In this document: piece by piece, positions 34,399 to 44,066 of the stretch
Layout of the letters: each line of letters opens with the position of its first letter
Numbering within the stretch: the first letter of the stretch is position 1
Assembly (NCBI GenBank): GCA_949288725.1
Contig: CASELF010000075.1
Location: 1 to 64,000, forward strand
Origin: an uncultured bacterium
GTDB lineage: Bacteria; Cyanobacteriota; Vampirovibrionia; Gastranaerophilales; Gastranaerophilaceae
DNA length: 64,000 bases
Direction of reading: 5' to 3'
Program-made: the position numbers and the translations under genes
The notes under the pieces: model-generated
What the model was told of the DNA's origin: nothing
Databases searched by the model: none
Seen by the model: only the letters and a program-made list of their open reading frames with translations

Positions 34399-35886
34399 TT
34401 ATTTTTCCTTTTGCAAATTTTCTAAAATGCTTTTTAGTTCATTATACTCATCAGGATATTTAAAATCCTCAGATGGTTTTATTCTGTCTGCAATTGAAAT
34501 TGCTTCTTTTACATTATATTCACAAATGTTATCTTTGACAAGTTTATATGAACAATAAAACATCATATTTAATATTTCCGGACTATCGTTGTCTAATTTT
34601 TCTGCTTTGCGAAGTTTTCTTTGGGCATCTGCATAGTCTGAAATTTCCATAAGCCATTTTGAATATTCCATTAAACCTTTCAGATATTGCGGGTTGTGAA
34701 GGGTAAATTTGTCGAAATATTCTCTGGCTTTTACCTTATCTTTTAATTTGCTATAGGTTTTGGCAAGATTAAGGTAGTTATATGTTTGTTTTTCATCGGT
34801 GCGCAAAACTTTTTTAAACATTTCTGCTGCATCTTCATATTGACCGTTTGAATAACGCTCTACTCCCAGTGCTTCTTGAATGTATATATTTTCTCCATAT
34901 TTTTCTTTAAGCCCGTCAAGTATTGCAAAATTTTGTTTATATGCCTGTGTTAATGCCAAACCTGCTTTTGCTTCTGTAAAATCAGGCTCCATTTGAAGTG
35001 CCAGTTCAAATTGTTCTTGCGCTTTATCATCATCAAAAAATCTTAAATATGCTTTTCCCCATTCATAATGCAGGGTGGAATTTTCTAAACCGTTACTTAG
35101 CGCAATGCGGAAAGTCCTTTCCGTTTTTTCCAAGTCTTTTGTTATAGAATAAATTTCGCCTAATATAAAATAAGATGGCAGCATTTGCGGGTTTATATTT
35201 ATTGATTTTGTTGCATATAGTTCTGCTTCCTTATAATTTGCTTTAAGTAGTTTTAAATTCGCATATTCATAAGTACTGCTTTCATTTGGCGCAACTTTTG
35301 TCAGAAATGCCAATTTCATTTCTGCAGAATCATAATCGCATAATCTTACTTCCATAACTGCAGAAAGTAAGATGGCAGTGTAATTGTATTTGTTTATTTT
35401 GACTGCGGTTAAAAATTTATCTCTGGCAAGTTTATATTTTTTCAGTTTCATCAAAGCCATGCCCCAGCCGGTATAAACATCTGTATTCATAGGGCAGACT
35501 TTGTTTGCTTTTTCAAAAGATACAATAGATTCTTCTGTCATTTTTGCGTTTAATTGACTCATCCCAAGGCGCAGCCAAACTTCTTTGTCTTGCGGATTAA
35601 TTTTTGCTGATTTGTTGTAATAATCCACTGCTTGAAGAAATTTGCCTTGTTTTTCATTTATTTTTCCAAGGTATCTGTAAACTAACGGATCTTGTTGTGA
35701 GATATCCAGTGCTCTTTTCAAGATATTTTCAGCATCTGAAAGATTCCCTTGCTCCAATGCTTTTTTTGCTCTGTTAACATAAGCAACTGTTGGCAGAGAT
35801 TGAATTACGGAATCTTTTTGATATGAATTTACCGATAAGTTTAAATCTTTAATTTTTTTTGTTATTTTTTCTATCCAATCAAACAA
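34399..35886 (-). CDS. TPR-repeat protein
   Basis: 495 residues with about ten tetratricopeptide repeats from residue ~35 onward ([71 protein letters not shown]; and others). No signal peptide or TM segment, so cytoplasmic. TPRs are protein-binding scaffolds; the partner cannot be read from sequence. Its ATG lies inside the end of the kdsC-like gene (16-bp overlap), pointing to translational coupling. Confidence 0.88.
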   Translation of the reverse strand: MFDWIEKITKKIKDLNLSVNSYQKDSVIQSLPTVAYVNRAKKALEQGNLSDAENILKRALDISQQDPLVYRYLGKINEKQGKFLQAVDYYNKSAKINPQDKEVWLRLGMSQLNAKMTEESIVSFEKANKVCPMNTDVYTGWGMALMKLKKYKLARDKFLTAVKINKYNYTAILLSAVMEVRLCDYDSAEMKLAFLTKVAPNESSTYEYANLKLLKANYKEAELYATKSININPQMLPSYFILGEIYSITKDLEKTERTFRIALSNGLENSTLHYEWGKAYLRFFDDDKAQEQFELALQMEPDFTEAKAGLALTQAYKQNFAILDGLKEKYGENIYIQEALGVERYSNGQYEDAAEMFKKVLRTDEKQTYNYLNLAKTYSKLKDKVKAREYFDKFTLHNPQYLKGLMEYSKWLMEISDYADAQRKLRKAEKLDNDSPEILNMMFYCSYKLVKDNICEYNVKEAISIADRIKPSEDFKYPDEYNELKSILENLQKEK

Positions 35887-36353
35887 TCCGCAACCTCTCT
35901 AAATGCTCCGTCTCCTGCTATTGCTTCTGTTATTTGAATATCTTTAATTTCTTTAATGATTTTAGGGGAATGCGGTACTGTTATTTTGTATTTTGCATAT
36001 TCCAAGCATTCCTTATCGTTAATATCATCCCCGATATAAACATATTCCTCTTGAGACAGATTATACTTTTCAATTATAGATTTTAGCACATTAATTTTTA
36101 TTCTTATATCCTGATGAATTTCTTTAATGTTGAACTTTTTTGAAAGAATTTCTATTGCCGAATTTTTTTCACCGGAAACTATTGCAACTTCTATATTATT
36201 TTTTCTTAAACGGGAAAGCCCCATAATATCTTTGAAATTCAACTTCCTGCTCATTGTAAAGTCTTCATTTATATAAACACAATTATCTGTCATAATACCG
36301 TCAAAGTCGGTAATAACCATTTTAATTGAGTTTGGAAGTTTTATCTTTGACAT
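35871..36353 (-). CDS. KdsC-like HAD phosphatase (3-deoxy-D-manno-octulosonate 8-phosphate phosphatase type)
   Basis: 160 residues, the length of KdsC tetramer-type C0 HAD enzymes. Motif I is ITDFDGIMTDN, motif II IVSGEKNS, motif III lysine in KINVLKSII, motif IV YIGDDINDKECL. The C-terminal [14 protein letters not shown] matches the family's G-G-x-G-A-x-R-E-x tail that closes over the neighbouring active site. The enzyme dephosphorylates KDO 8-phosphate for lipopolysaccharide; a sugar-acid relative (for example NeuNAc or legionaminate type) is possible. First gene of the operon with the TPR gene and lysC. Confidence 0.85.
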   Translation of the reverse strand: MSKIKLPNSIKMVITDFDGIMTDNCVYINEDFTMSRKLNFKDIMGLSRLRKNNIEVAIVSGEKNSAIEILSKKFNIKEIHQDIRIKINVLKSIIEKYNLSQEEYVYIGDDINDKECLEYAKYKITVPHSPKIIKEIKDIQITEAIAGDGAFREVADCLIG

Positions 36354-36396
36354 ATTATAATAAAATCCTAACTATCTTAACAAAAATCTTACTATT

Positions 36397-36405
36397 TGCT
36401 ATAAT
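36397..36405 (+). promoter_or_regulatory. Extended -10 promoter of the PAS histidine kinase
   Basis: TGC-TATAAT (TATAAT 36400-36405). The start would be near 36412, followed by AGAGAG as ribosome binding site. The 76-bp gap to the divergent kdsC gene is AT-rich. Confidence 0.55.
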
Positions 36406-36429
36406 TATAACATAAAGAGAGAAAAATAA

Positions 36430-37713
36430 ATGTTTTCATATTTTTACATAGTTAATATATGCGTAATTCTTGTGTTTATCTGTTTGTTTTTTATAACACG
36501 CAGAACGAATAAAAGATGGTCCAAAATCAACGATTACTTGGGGAAAGTAACTACAACGGTTGATTCCATCAGGTATGGTAATTTGTCAACAAAGATTGAA
36601 AAAATTGAACACCCTACGTATCAAAATGTAACAGATAGTATAAACCGTATGGTCGAAACTCTTAATGACAGAGAAAAAATGATTATTGAATACCAGTCTG
36701 AACTGATGCGTCAGAACAAACTTCTGGAATCTGTAATCAATTCATTATCAGATGGAATTTTAATTATTAACGAGAAATTTGAAATTTTGCGAGCAACCCC
36801 CAAAATTTTGAACTGGTTTGGAATAAAAGGGAAAGATATTTTAGGCAAAAATGTTTTTGAATTTATTCAACCTGTAAGAGAAGAAAGTTTTGAAGTTTCG
36901 GAATTAAAAAATACCGAAATCTTTATCAAGCATACTCCTACAAATAATTTTATAATTAATTCCGAACCGTTAACTTCACTTGAGAAAAAAAGATATGTCT
37001 TGATAATTAAAGATATTACGACGGAAAAAGAAATTGAAACATTAAAAGAGGATTTTGTTGCAACCTTGACTCATGATTTAAAAGTTCCGATTGTAGCAGC
37101 GGCAAATATTATTGATTTGTTTTTGGCAGAAAAATTCGGTGAAATTTCTGAAAAACAAAAGTTTGCCTTAAACAGTATGAAAACTTCTAATCAAAGTTTA
37201 TTGGAGTTGGTGCAAATTTTGCTTGAAACCTATAAACTAAGAGAGCAGGGTATAAAATTAGTTAAAAGCGATATAGAAATAGACCCTTATATTGAAGAAA
37301 TTATTGAAGAAATGAAACCAATTGCAAAAGATAACAAAATTGATGTGAATTATTTTCCTTGTCAGGACGTAAAAGTTATTAATGCTGATGCTGTCCAGTT
37401 GAGAAGGGTTATTAAAAATCTTATCTCCAATGCAATTGACCATAGCAATACAAAAAAATCTATTGAAGTTAAAACAGGTACCTATAATGGTGGAATAACT
37501 ATTTCTGTTATAGATTACGGGCAAGGAATTTCTAAAGATGAAATAAAAATGATATTTAATAAATATTATTCAGCAGCCAAAAAACTCCGCAAAGTAGGAA
37601 CAGGACTTGGCTTGTATTTGTCCCAGCAAATAGCAGTTGCACATGGCGGTGAAATTATTGTAACCAGTGAAGAAAATGTCAGAACAGAATTTTGCGTAAA
37701 AATTCCTAACTAA
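36430..37713 (+). CDS. Membrane-anchored PAS histidine kinase
   Basis: 427 residues. One N-terminal TM segment (FYIVNICVILVFICLFFI), then a HAMP-like linker (TTTVDSIRYGNLSTKI), a PAS domain (about 95-195, VINSLSDGILIINEKFEIL) and the kinase core. The H-box is VATLTHDLKVPIVAA (His near residue 217); N-box NLISNAIDHS; G1 DYGQGIS; G2 GTGLGLYLSQQIAVAHGG. No periplasmic sensor domain, so the signal is read through the PAS domain or at the membrane. No response regulator gene is adjacent; gpmI follows. Confidence 0.9.
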   Translation: MFSYFYIVNICVILVFICLFFITRRTNKRWSKINDYLGKVTTTVDSIRYGNLSTKIEKIEHPTYQNVTDSINRMVETLNDREKMIIEYQSELMRQNKLLESVINSLSDGILIINEKFEILRATPKILNWFGIKGKDILGKNVFEFIQPVREESFEVSELKNTEIFIKHTPTNNFIINSEPLTSLEKKRYVLIIKDITTEKEIETLKEDFVATLTHDLKVPIVAAANIIDLFLAEKFGEISEKQKFALNSMKTSNQSLLELVQILLETYKLREQGIKLVKSDIEIDPYIEEIIEEMKPIAKDNKIDVNYFPCQDVKVINADAVQLRRVIKNLISNAIDHSNTKKSIEVKTGTYNGGITISVIDYGQGISKDEIKMIFNKYYSAAKKLRKVGTGLGLYLSQQIAVAHGGEIIVTSEENVRTEFCVKIPN

Positions 37714-37813
37714 ATTCATTAAATCAGATATATTTGGTTAAATTTTTGCCGTTGAAAAATTTTTGTGTTCTTGCTAAAATTGTGCCAAGATACAGTGAAA
37801 GAAGGGATTGAAG

Positions 37814-39340
37814 ATGAGTAAACGAGTTTTATTATGTATAATGGACGGTTGGGGAATATCAACCGGTTCAGCAAAGTATGATGCAACAAAACTTGCCAAT
37901 CCGGTAAATGTTCCGAGATTAGAAAAAGAAGGCAAATTTATACAAATCAAAGCAGATGGTGAAAGTGTAGGATTACCGGCAGGACAAATGGGAAATTCCG
38001 AAGTAGGTCACTTGAACCTTGGTGCAGGTAGAATTGTTTATCAAGATTTGTCAAAAATTAACAATGCTATTAAAGATGGCAGTTTCTTTAAGAATGAAAG
38101 ATTTTTAAATGCAATAGAACATGCTAAAAAACATGATTCTTCATTACATATATACGGGCTTGTATCAACAGGCGGAGTTCATTCATCATTAGATCATTTG
38201 TTAGCCTTAATTAAAATGGCAGCAGATCATGGATTGAAAAAGGTATATGTCCATGCCTTTTTGGATGGACGTGATACGCCACCTGCAAGTGCTTGCGAGT
38301 ATTTGCAAGTTGTAGAAGATGAATTGAAAAAATATAATCTTCCACCGATTGCAACAGTTATCGGACGTTATTACATAATGGACAGAGATAACCGTTGGGA
38401 CAGAGTTGAAAAAGGATACAACGCTTTGTTGCTTGGTGAAGGTGAACATGCAAATTCTGCAATAGAAGGTGTAAAAAATTCATACGCAAAAGGTGAAACT
38501 GATGAATTTGTATTGCCCACAGTAATAGGAGGAGAAGAATCAAGAATTCACGATAATGATTCAATAATTTTCTTCAACTATCGTCCTGACAGAGCAAGAG
38601 AAATTACTAAGGCAATCAACTTCAAAGATTTTGACGGCTTTAAAAGAAAAAAAGTTCTTAAAAATATCTTATATACAACAATGACAAGTTATGAAGCGAC
38701 ATTCACATTCCCAGTTGCATTCCCTAAGGAAAAACTTGTAAACATTTTAGGCGATGTATTAGAGGCAAACGGAATAAATCAATTCAGAACAGCAGAGACA
38801 GAGAAATATGCGCATGTAACATTCTTCTTTAATGGCGGAATTGATGAACCGCAACCTCACGAAACAAGAATATTAGTAGCATCACCAAAAGTTGCGACAT
38901 ATGATATGCAGCCAGAAATGAGTGCTTATGAAGTTTGTGACAATGTATTAAAAGCAATAGACGATACAAAATATCAATTTATATTAGTAAACTTTGCAAA
39001 CCCTGATATGGTAGGACATACAGGCGTAATAGAAGCAGCAACAAAGGCTTGCAAAGTAGTTGATGAATGTGTCGGAAAAATTGCTGATGCTTGCAAAGCA
39101 AAGGGAATAACAATGTTACTAACAGCAGACCACGGTAATTCAGAGGTTATGGTTGATGAAGAAACCGGCAAACCTCAAACTGCACACACAACAAACGAAG
39201 TTCCATTTGTATTATATAATGCAGATCCTGGCATGGAATTAAGACAAACAGGTGCACTGTGTGATGTAGCGCCGACCGTATTGCAGTTACTTGGAATTAA
39301 ACAACCGGCAGAAATGACCGGACAATCATTAATAAAATAA
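37814..39340 (+). CDS. gpmI: 2,3-bisphosphoglycerate-independent phosphoglycerate mutase
   Basis: 508 residues, standard length. It interconverts 3- and 2-phosphoglycerate using two Mn ions. The phosphatase-like domain opens LLCIMDGWGIS and contains the catalytic serine in GQMGNSEVGHLNLGAGR; VHAFLDGRDTPP, IIFFNYRPDRAREIT and TADHGNSEVM provide substrate and metal ligands. The ATG at 37814 is 6 nt after GAAGGGA; a TTG six bases upstream is unlikely. It is monocistronic, with TTGAAA and TAAAAT promoter-like elements in the preceding 80 bp and a good terminator after it. Confidence 0.97.
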   Translation: MSKRVLLCIMDGWGISTGSAKYDATKLANPVNVPRLEKEGKFIQIKADGESVGLPAGQMGNSEVGHLNLGAGRIVYQDLSKINNAIKDGSFFKNERFLNAIEHAKKHDSSLHIYGLVSTGGVHSSLDHLLALIKMAADHGLKKVYVHAFLDGRDTPPASACEYLQVVEDELKKYNLPPIATVIGRYYIMDRDNRWDRVEKGYNALLLGEGEHANSAIEGVKNSYAKGETDEFVLPTVIGGEESRIHDNDSIIFFNYRPDRAREITKAINFKDFDGFKRKKVLKNILYTTMTSYEATFTFPVAFPKEKLVNILGDVLEANGINQFRTAETEKYAHVTFFFNGGIDEPQPHETRILVASPKVATYDMQPEMSAYEVCDNVLKAIDDTKYQFILVNFANPDMVGHTGVIEAATKACKVVDECVGKIADACKAKGITMLLTADHGNSEVMVDEETGKPQTAHTTNEVPFVLYNADPGMELRQTGALCDVAPTVLQLLGIKQPAEMTGQSLIK

Positions 39341-39351
39341 ATTCAAAAACG

Positions 39352-39377
39352 GGTTAGGCTTTGTATTTAGCCTAACC
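39352..39377 (+). terminator. Terminator after gpmI
   Basis: 9-bp perfect stem GGTTAGGCT / AGCCTAACC, 8-nt loop, then seven T residues. Confidence 0.92.
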
Positions 39378-39421
39378 TTTTTTTCAAAAAAGACAGGTAG
39401 TTTTGTTTAGTAGAGAAAGAT

Positions 39422-42415
39422 ATGAGTAATAAGATAGAAGATTTGAATATTGACTTTTCGTTTAAGAAGAACAACGTAGATGAATTATTTTTCAATTTAA
39501 GTGAGAATCCGGAGCATTTCAAGAACAAGGATTTCAGATACACACTGAGTATGATTTATCAAATTATAGAAGATGAATTTGCGGGAGTATTTTTAAGTCC
39601 GAACGCTCCGACAAGGAATACAAATTTCTATCTGATAAATAAACCGACCAATTCACCGAGAGTGAATCCACTATCTTTCTTTGTGACACCAACAAACAAC
39701 TTTCAATATTATTTAAAATCAAAGGGTTCTTTGTTCCGTTTCAAATCCAGTGTATTCAAAGACCAAGTCGGATACTTTATGGCTTGGGATTTAGTGATGG
39801 ATTATTTTGGCGGATTTGGAAATATTTTGGATTTAGCGGATTTAACTCCGACATTCATATATTTGAACAAATTAACGTACTTTGTAATGAAGTTAATCGA
39901 AAAATTATATTTTATACCGACAGTAAAACGTTACGGGCAGATGTTCAGAATTGTATATGAACCGATAATAAACAACCCGAAAATGGCACGTATAATAAAC
40001 CAATTTGAAGAATGTATGCCGCCTGATTTGTTTATTGACGGTGAAGTTCCGAAAAATTTTGTATATGAATTTATCTACACCTACCTAAATTATTTAATAT
40101 ACAAATTTTTAGGTATAAAAATGTACAGATTTAATGAGGTTAAATCAGGTCAATACTTGTTGAAAGATTTAGAGCAAAAGGCAGTGTTAAAAGGCAAGGA
40201 TTTAGCCGAAAGTTTTGCACAATGGTTTGATGAATTATATTTGGGCAAATATGATGTAATACCTTTCTTCAAAATAGAAAACGAAAATGATGACCTGTTC
40301 AGATTGAAGGTTTATATCAAAAACAGAAAAACTGATGAAAGTGTATTGATTGACAAACTATATACTGATGAAGAAGTTTTTGGCGCAAAGGCTTCAGATA
40401 TTTCAAGAATTGTAGAAAAGCAATTAAATTATGCACTTCGTTATATGCCTGAATTAGAAACGCTTTTTGAGGATGAAGACAAACTATATCTTGATTTGAA
40501 CTTGAATGAAGTATATAAAATAATCACTCAAACGGCATACTATCTTCAAAAGGCGCAGATAGAAGTTATCTTGCCAGATGAACTTCAAAACATAGTAGTT
40601 CCGAGAGCCTCAATCAATGCCAAAGTTAGAGAATCTCGTTCAGGCGACTTGTCAGATTTGATGAATAATATAACAAATGCTTCAAAAATTTCACTTGATG
40701 ACATTTTGGAATTTTCATACGAAATCTCAATTGGCAATGAAAAAATTTCGTTGGAGGAATACCAAAAACTTCTTGATGAAAACAATGGACTAATCAAATA
40801 CAAAAATAAATACGTACTGATAGATAAAGAAGAAGGCAAAAAGATATTTGAACAAATTGCAAAATCAAATTTTAAATCAATGTCCAGAATGGAACTTATT
40901 CACGCATCACTTTCAGGACAATTTGAACAATACGATTTTGATTATGATGCAGCATTTGCAAGGGTATTATCTGACTTTACAAAACCTGTCGAAATGTCAA
41001 TACCAAAAACTCTGAATGGCGAACTAAGACCATATCAAGAAGTTGGTTTGCGCTGGTTATGGACAAATGTAGTCAAAGGTTTTGGTGCCTGTATGGCAGA
41101 TGATATGGGGTTAGGTAAAACAATTCAGGTAATCAGTTTGATATTAAAAATGAAAGAAGAAAACAAACTGAAGCACCCTGTTTTAGTAATCTGTCCGACT
41201 ACTCTAATGGGTAACTGGATGAAAGAACTTCAAATGTTTGCCCCAAGTCTTGATGCAACAATATATCACGGAGCAGATAGAAAACTTGATACCAACCACG
41301 ACATAATCTTAACAACATACGCAATTATGAGAATAGATGTTGAAGAACTTAAAAAGCAATCGTGGAGCGTAATAATTGTTGATGAAGCACAAAATATCAA
41401 AAACCCTGATACAGCACAAACTCTTGCAATCAAAATGCTTAAATCAGATGTAAAAATTGCAATGACAGGTACTCCTGTAGAAAACCGTTTAACAGAATTG
41501 TGGAGTATTTTTGATTTTATCAATAAAGGTTATCTTGGCTCACTTAGAGAATTCCAAAAAAGTTATGCAATTCCGATAGAAAGATTTAAAGAACATTCAA
41601 GAGCAAGCAAATTGAGAATGTCTATATCACCATTTGTCCTAAGACGTTTGAAAACAGACAAAAACGTAATTTCAGACCTACCGGAAAAAATGGTACTCAA
41701 CGAATACTGCTACTTATCAAAAGTTCAAGCTGTATTGTATGAAAAAACTCTTAATGAAATGATGACCAAGATTAGCGGATTTACAGGTGTAAACAGACGC
41801 GGAAATATCTTCAAACTTATTACCGCCCTAAAACAAATCTGTAACCACCCATACCAATTCCTGAAATCAGGCGAAATGGGCAGAGAACTTTCAGGCAAAA
41901 TGGAAAAATGTATTGACCTTGTTCAAAGCATAATCGATAACGGCGAAAAGACCTTGATATTTACCCAATACAAAGAAATGGGTGATATCCTATGCAAAGT
42001 AATAGCCCAAGAATGTAATACAGAACCTCTGTTCTTCCACGGAAGCCTAACGGTTTCTCAAAGAGAAGATATAATTGATAAGTTCCAAAATGAAGACGAA
42101 AACAAAGTCATGATTCTTTCACTCAAAGCAGGTGGTACAGGTCTGAACCTGACAAGAGCAACAAATGTAATCCACTACGACCTATGGTGGAATCCTGCTG
42201 TTGAAGATCAGGCAACAGACAGAACATACCGTATCGGTCAGGATAAGAATGTAATGGTTCACAGAATGATTACTCTCGGTACCTTCGAAGAAAAAATTGA
42301 CGAAATGCTTAAATCTAAAAAAGAACTTGCCGACTTGGCTGTTTACGAAGGCGAAAAGATTATTACAGAACTATCAGACGAAGAAATTTACGAAATCTTT
42401 ACTCTGTCTGCTTAA
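39422..42415 (+). CDS. SNF2-family DNA translocase / helicase-like ATPase
   Basis: 997 residues. The first ~520 residues are unassigned. The SNF2 ATPase core follows: LRPYQEVGLRWLW, Walker A MADDMGLGKTIQV (near residue 560), ICPTTLMGNWMKEL, Walker B VDEAQNIKNPDT (near 655), MTGTPVENRLTELWSIFDF, then helicase C-terminal motifs ILSLKAGGTGLNLT and DQATDRTYRIGQDK. These enzymes move along double-stranded DNA and remodel protein-DNA or RNA-polymerase complexes. No methylase or nuclease gene adjoins, so there is no sign of a defence island. Stand-alone bacterial SNF2 proteins of this size are usually uncharacterised. Confidence 0.92.
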   Translation: MSNKIEDLNIDFSFKKNNVDELFFNLSENPEHFKNKDFRYTLSMIYQIIEDEFAGVFLSPNAPTRNTNFYLINKPTNSPRVNPLSFFVTPTNNFQYYLKSKGSLFRFKSSVFKDQVGYFMAWDLVMDYFGGFGNILDLADLTPTFIYLNKLTYFVMKLIEKLYFIPTVKRYGQMFRIVYEPIINNPKMARIINQFEECMPPDLFIDGEVPKNFVYEFIYTYLNYLIYKFLGIKMYRFNEVKSGQYLLKDLEQKAVLKGKDLAESFAQWFDELYLGKYDVIPFFKIENENDDLFRLKVYIKNRKTDESVLIDKLYTDEEVFGAKASDISRIVEKQLNYALRYMPELETLFEDEDKLYLDLNLNEVYKIITQTAYYLQKAQIEVILPDELQNIVVPRASINAKVRESRSGDLSDLMNNITNASKISLDDILEFSYEISIGNEKISLEEYQKLLDENNGLIKYKNKYVLIDKEEGKKIFEQIAKSNFKSMSRMELIHASLSGQFEQYDFDYDAAFARVLSDFTKPVEMSIPKTLNGELRPYQEVGLRWLWTNVVKGFGACMADDMGLGKTIQVISLILKMKEENKLKHPVLVICPTTLMGNWMKELQMFAPSLDATIYHGADRKLDTNHDIILTTYAIMRIDVEELKKQSWSVIIVDEAQNIKNPDTAQTLAIKMLKSDVKIAMTGTPVENRLTELWSIFDFINKGYLGSLREFQKSYAIPIERFKEHSRASKLRMSISPFVLRRLKTDKNVISDLPEKMVLNEYCYLSKVQAVLYEKTLNEMMTKISGFTGVNRRGNIFKLITALKQICNHPYQFLKSGEMGRELSGKMEKCIDLVQSIIDNGEKTLIFTQYKEMGDILCKVIAQECNTEPLFFHGSLTVSQREDIIDKFQNEDENKVMILSLKAGGTGLNLTRATNVIHYDLWWNPAVEDQATDRTYRIGQDKNVMVHRMITLGTFEEKIDEMLKSKKELADLAVYEGEKIITELSDEEIYEIFTLSA

Positions 42416-42442
42416 TTTGATACCAAATTTCACGCAAAAAAA

Positions 42443-42461
42443 AAGCTTCAAGATGAAGCTT
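42443..42461 (-). terminator. Minus-strand terminator downstream of the HAD gene
   Basis: 8-bp perfect stem AAGCTTCA / TGAAGCTT with a 3-nt loop; on the minus strand it is followed by TTTTTTT. It lies about 250 nt past the HAD stop and just after the SNF2 stop. Confidence 0.7.
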
Positions 42462-42711
42462 CCTTGGAATCTGTTACAATTCCTCGTGTAAAAGATTAGT
42501 AGGTAGAAAGTAGAAGGTAGTCTTTTATATAAATTGGATTTATATATCGTCTGTATATATATAAAATATATTTCTAATATAATATTGCTTAAATTCTTCC
42601 ATTTTGTTACATAACTTCATATTTCTTTCAAAATTGCTCAGGAAGAAGGAAGGGGTAGATGTATCGAATAGAAGTTAATATGCATAGATAAGTATATAAA
42701 AGCTGAAATAA
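42462..42711. other. AT-rich interval, probable long 3' UTR
   Basis: No coding frame with start and ribosome binding site seen. TATATA runs at 42540-42570. If the terminator at 42443 serves the HAD gene, this is its 3' untranslated region. Confidence 0.4.
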
Positions 42712-43053
42712 TTATTTTGATTGAATTTTGCTATAGTGAACAAAGTTTATGATGTCAGAAAAAAGATTGTCATAGTTGCCGTTGAAGGTGATTGCTCTAT
42801 CATCAACATAAGCGAATGCGGGGATTTTTTGGTTGGTAACTTGTTTTATATAGTTTTGAAGATTGTATTTTTCGAGCCATTTAGTGACAAGGTGAGGTTT
42901 TCTGGTGGTTAGTATGGTTATGTTGTAGATTTGAGAAAGTTTTTGCAAAAACTCATCACAACCTTCTTTCATTTCAAAAAGATAATCTTCGCCTTGCCAG
43001 TGAGTGTAGGTATTTAGCACCCCATCAAAATCAACACAGATGTCTTTTTTCAT
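42712..43053 (-). CDS. Small HAD-like phosphatase
   Basis: 113 residues starting MKKDICVDFDGVLNTYTHW. Motif I (DFDGV), motif II (ILTTRKPH) and motif IV (AYVDDRAITF) of the HAD superfamily are present, with almost no cap domain. The ATG at 43053 follows AAGGAGC; longer upstream frames are non-coding in character. Such minimal HADs act on small phosphates or nucleotides; substrate unknown. Divergent from the XRE regulator across a repeat-rich operator region, so it is probably that regulator's target. Confidence 0.8.
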   Translation of the reverse strand: MKKDICVDFDGVLNTYTHWQGEDYLFEMKEGCDEFLQKLSQIYNITILTTRKPHLVTKWLEKYNLQNYIKQVTNQKIPAFAYVDDRAITFNGNYDNLFSDIINFVHYSKIQSK

Positions 43054-43100
43054 AAAATTATGCTCCTTCATTACATAATTAACTAATATATTTTTAGGCA

Positions 43101-43152
43101 TATATGACTTATTTGTTGAACGATAAGTCATATAATAAGAATTATAAGTCAT
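43101..43152. promoter_or_regulatory. Operator-like inverted repeat array in the HAD / XRE divergent region
   Basis: Perfect 12-bp arms TATATGACTTAT (43101-43112) and ATAAGTCATATA (43123-43134) separated by 10 bp, then a third half-site ATAAGTCAT (43144-43152). Centres are ~19 and 21 bp apart, about two helical turns. TATAAT elements at 43131-43136 and 43153-43158 overlap or adjoin the sites. Confidence 0.65.
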
Positions 43153-43186
43153 TATAATATTTTGTCAAATAGAATAAACTTTGAAT

Positions 43187-43417
43187 ATGAACAAAAAGCA
43201 GATATTAAGTCTTTTAGCATCTAGTTTGCGTGCTGAAAGAGCAAGAAAGAATTATACCCAAGAAAAACTATCTGAATTATCAAGTATTTCAATGGAATAT
43301 CTTTCACGCATTGAAAATGAAAAGGTTTGTCCGACAATTTTAGTAGTGGCAAATATTGCGATGGCATTGGATATCCCGATAGACAAATTATTACCTTTGG
43401 ACGAATTGAAAAAATAG
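43187..43417 (+). CDS. XRE-family transcriptional regulator
   Basis: 76 residues, essentially one helix-turn-helix domain: LRAERARKNYTQEKLSELSSISMEYLSRIENEKVCPTILVVANIAMALDIPIDKLL, the Cro/CI fold. The ATG at 43187 is preferred over a TTG two codons earlier; neither has a clear ribosome binding site. Palindromic sites just upstream suggest autoregulation and control of the divergent HAD gene. It lies 38 bp before coaD, which has its own ribosome binding site and may be cotranscribed. Confidence 0.85.
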   Translation: MNKKQILSLLASSLRAERARKNYTQEKLSELSSISMEYLSRIENEKVCPTILVVANIAMALDIPIDKLLPLDELKK

Positions 43418-43455
43418 ATTGCTTGAATTATACTCAAAAGAAAAAGAGGATTATT

Positions 43456-43932
43456 ATGAGAATTGCAATATATCCCGGAAGTTTCGATCCAATAACAATG
43501 GGGCATTTAGACATTTTGCGCAATGCTTCTGAAATTTTTGACAGGGTAATAATAGCAGTAGCGCACAACGCGAGTAAAAAAGGCTTTTTAACAACTGAAC
43601 AAAGGGTTGAACTTATTAAAAAGAGTGTCAAAGACCTTGCAAATGTAGAAGTTGACTCATTTAGCGGATTAACAATAGAATATGCTAAAAAGCATAATGC
43701 ACAGATTTTGATACGAGGATTGAGAGCGGTATCAGATTTTGAATACGAAATGCAGTTATCTCAAGCCAATAGTGCATTATGTTCTGATATAAAGACTGTA
43801 TTTTTGACGACAAAACCTGAATATAACTTTATATCATCAAGCACGATAAAAGAAATCTGGTCTAATGGTGGTGATATATCCAAATTTGTGCCTGCTGCGG
43901 TGAACGATTTTTTGATGCAGAAACTTGATTAA
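43456..43932 (+). CDS. coaD: Phosphopantetheine adenylyltransferase
   Basis: 158 residues, normal length. It joins ATP and 4'-phosphopantetheine to dephospho-CoA, the penultimate step of coenzyme A synthesis. IYPGSFDPITMGHLDI carries the T/H-x-G-H nucleotidyltransferase motif; LIRGLRAVSDFEYEMQ is the phosphopantetheine-binding block, and FISSSTIKEI the C-terminal ISSS motif. The ATG at 43456 follows AGAGGA; the longer open frame overlapping the XRE gene is not used. PanE at 52.5 kb belongs to the same overall pathway. Confidence 0.96.
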   Translation: MRIAIYPGSFDPITMGHLDILRNASEIFDRVIIAVAHNASKKGFLTTEQRVELIKKSVKDLANVEVDSFSGLTIEYAKKHNAQILIRGLRAVSDFEYEMQLSQANSALCSDIKTVFLTTKPEYNFISSSTIKEIWSNGGDISKFVPAAVNDFLMQKLD

Positions 43933-44066
43933 ATGTTACGATTTGTAAACAAGCAGGATATACATGTTAATTTATGTAATTCCAATGGAAAATATTATTT
44001 GACAATTATATTTAATCATGGCATATTTTAAATAGTAAAATGCGAAAGGGATAAAGGGATATTGAC

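Noticed and set aside
39422-44000. Defence island around the SNF2 gene
   Set aside because: Neighbours are housekeeping genes (gpmI, coaD, priA); no nuclease, methylase or other defence partner was found.
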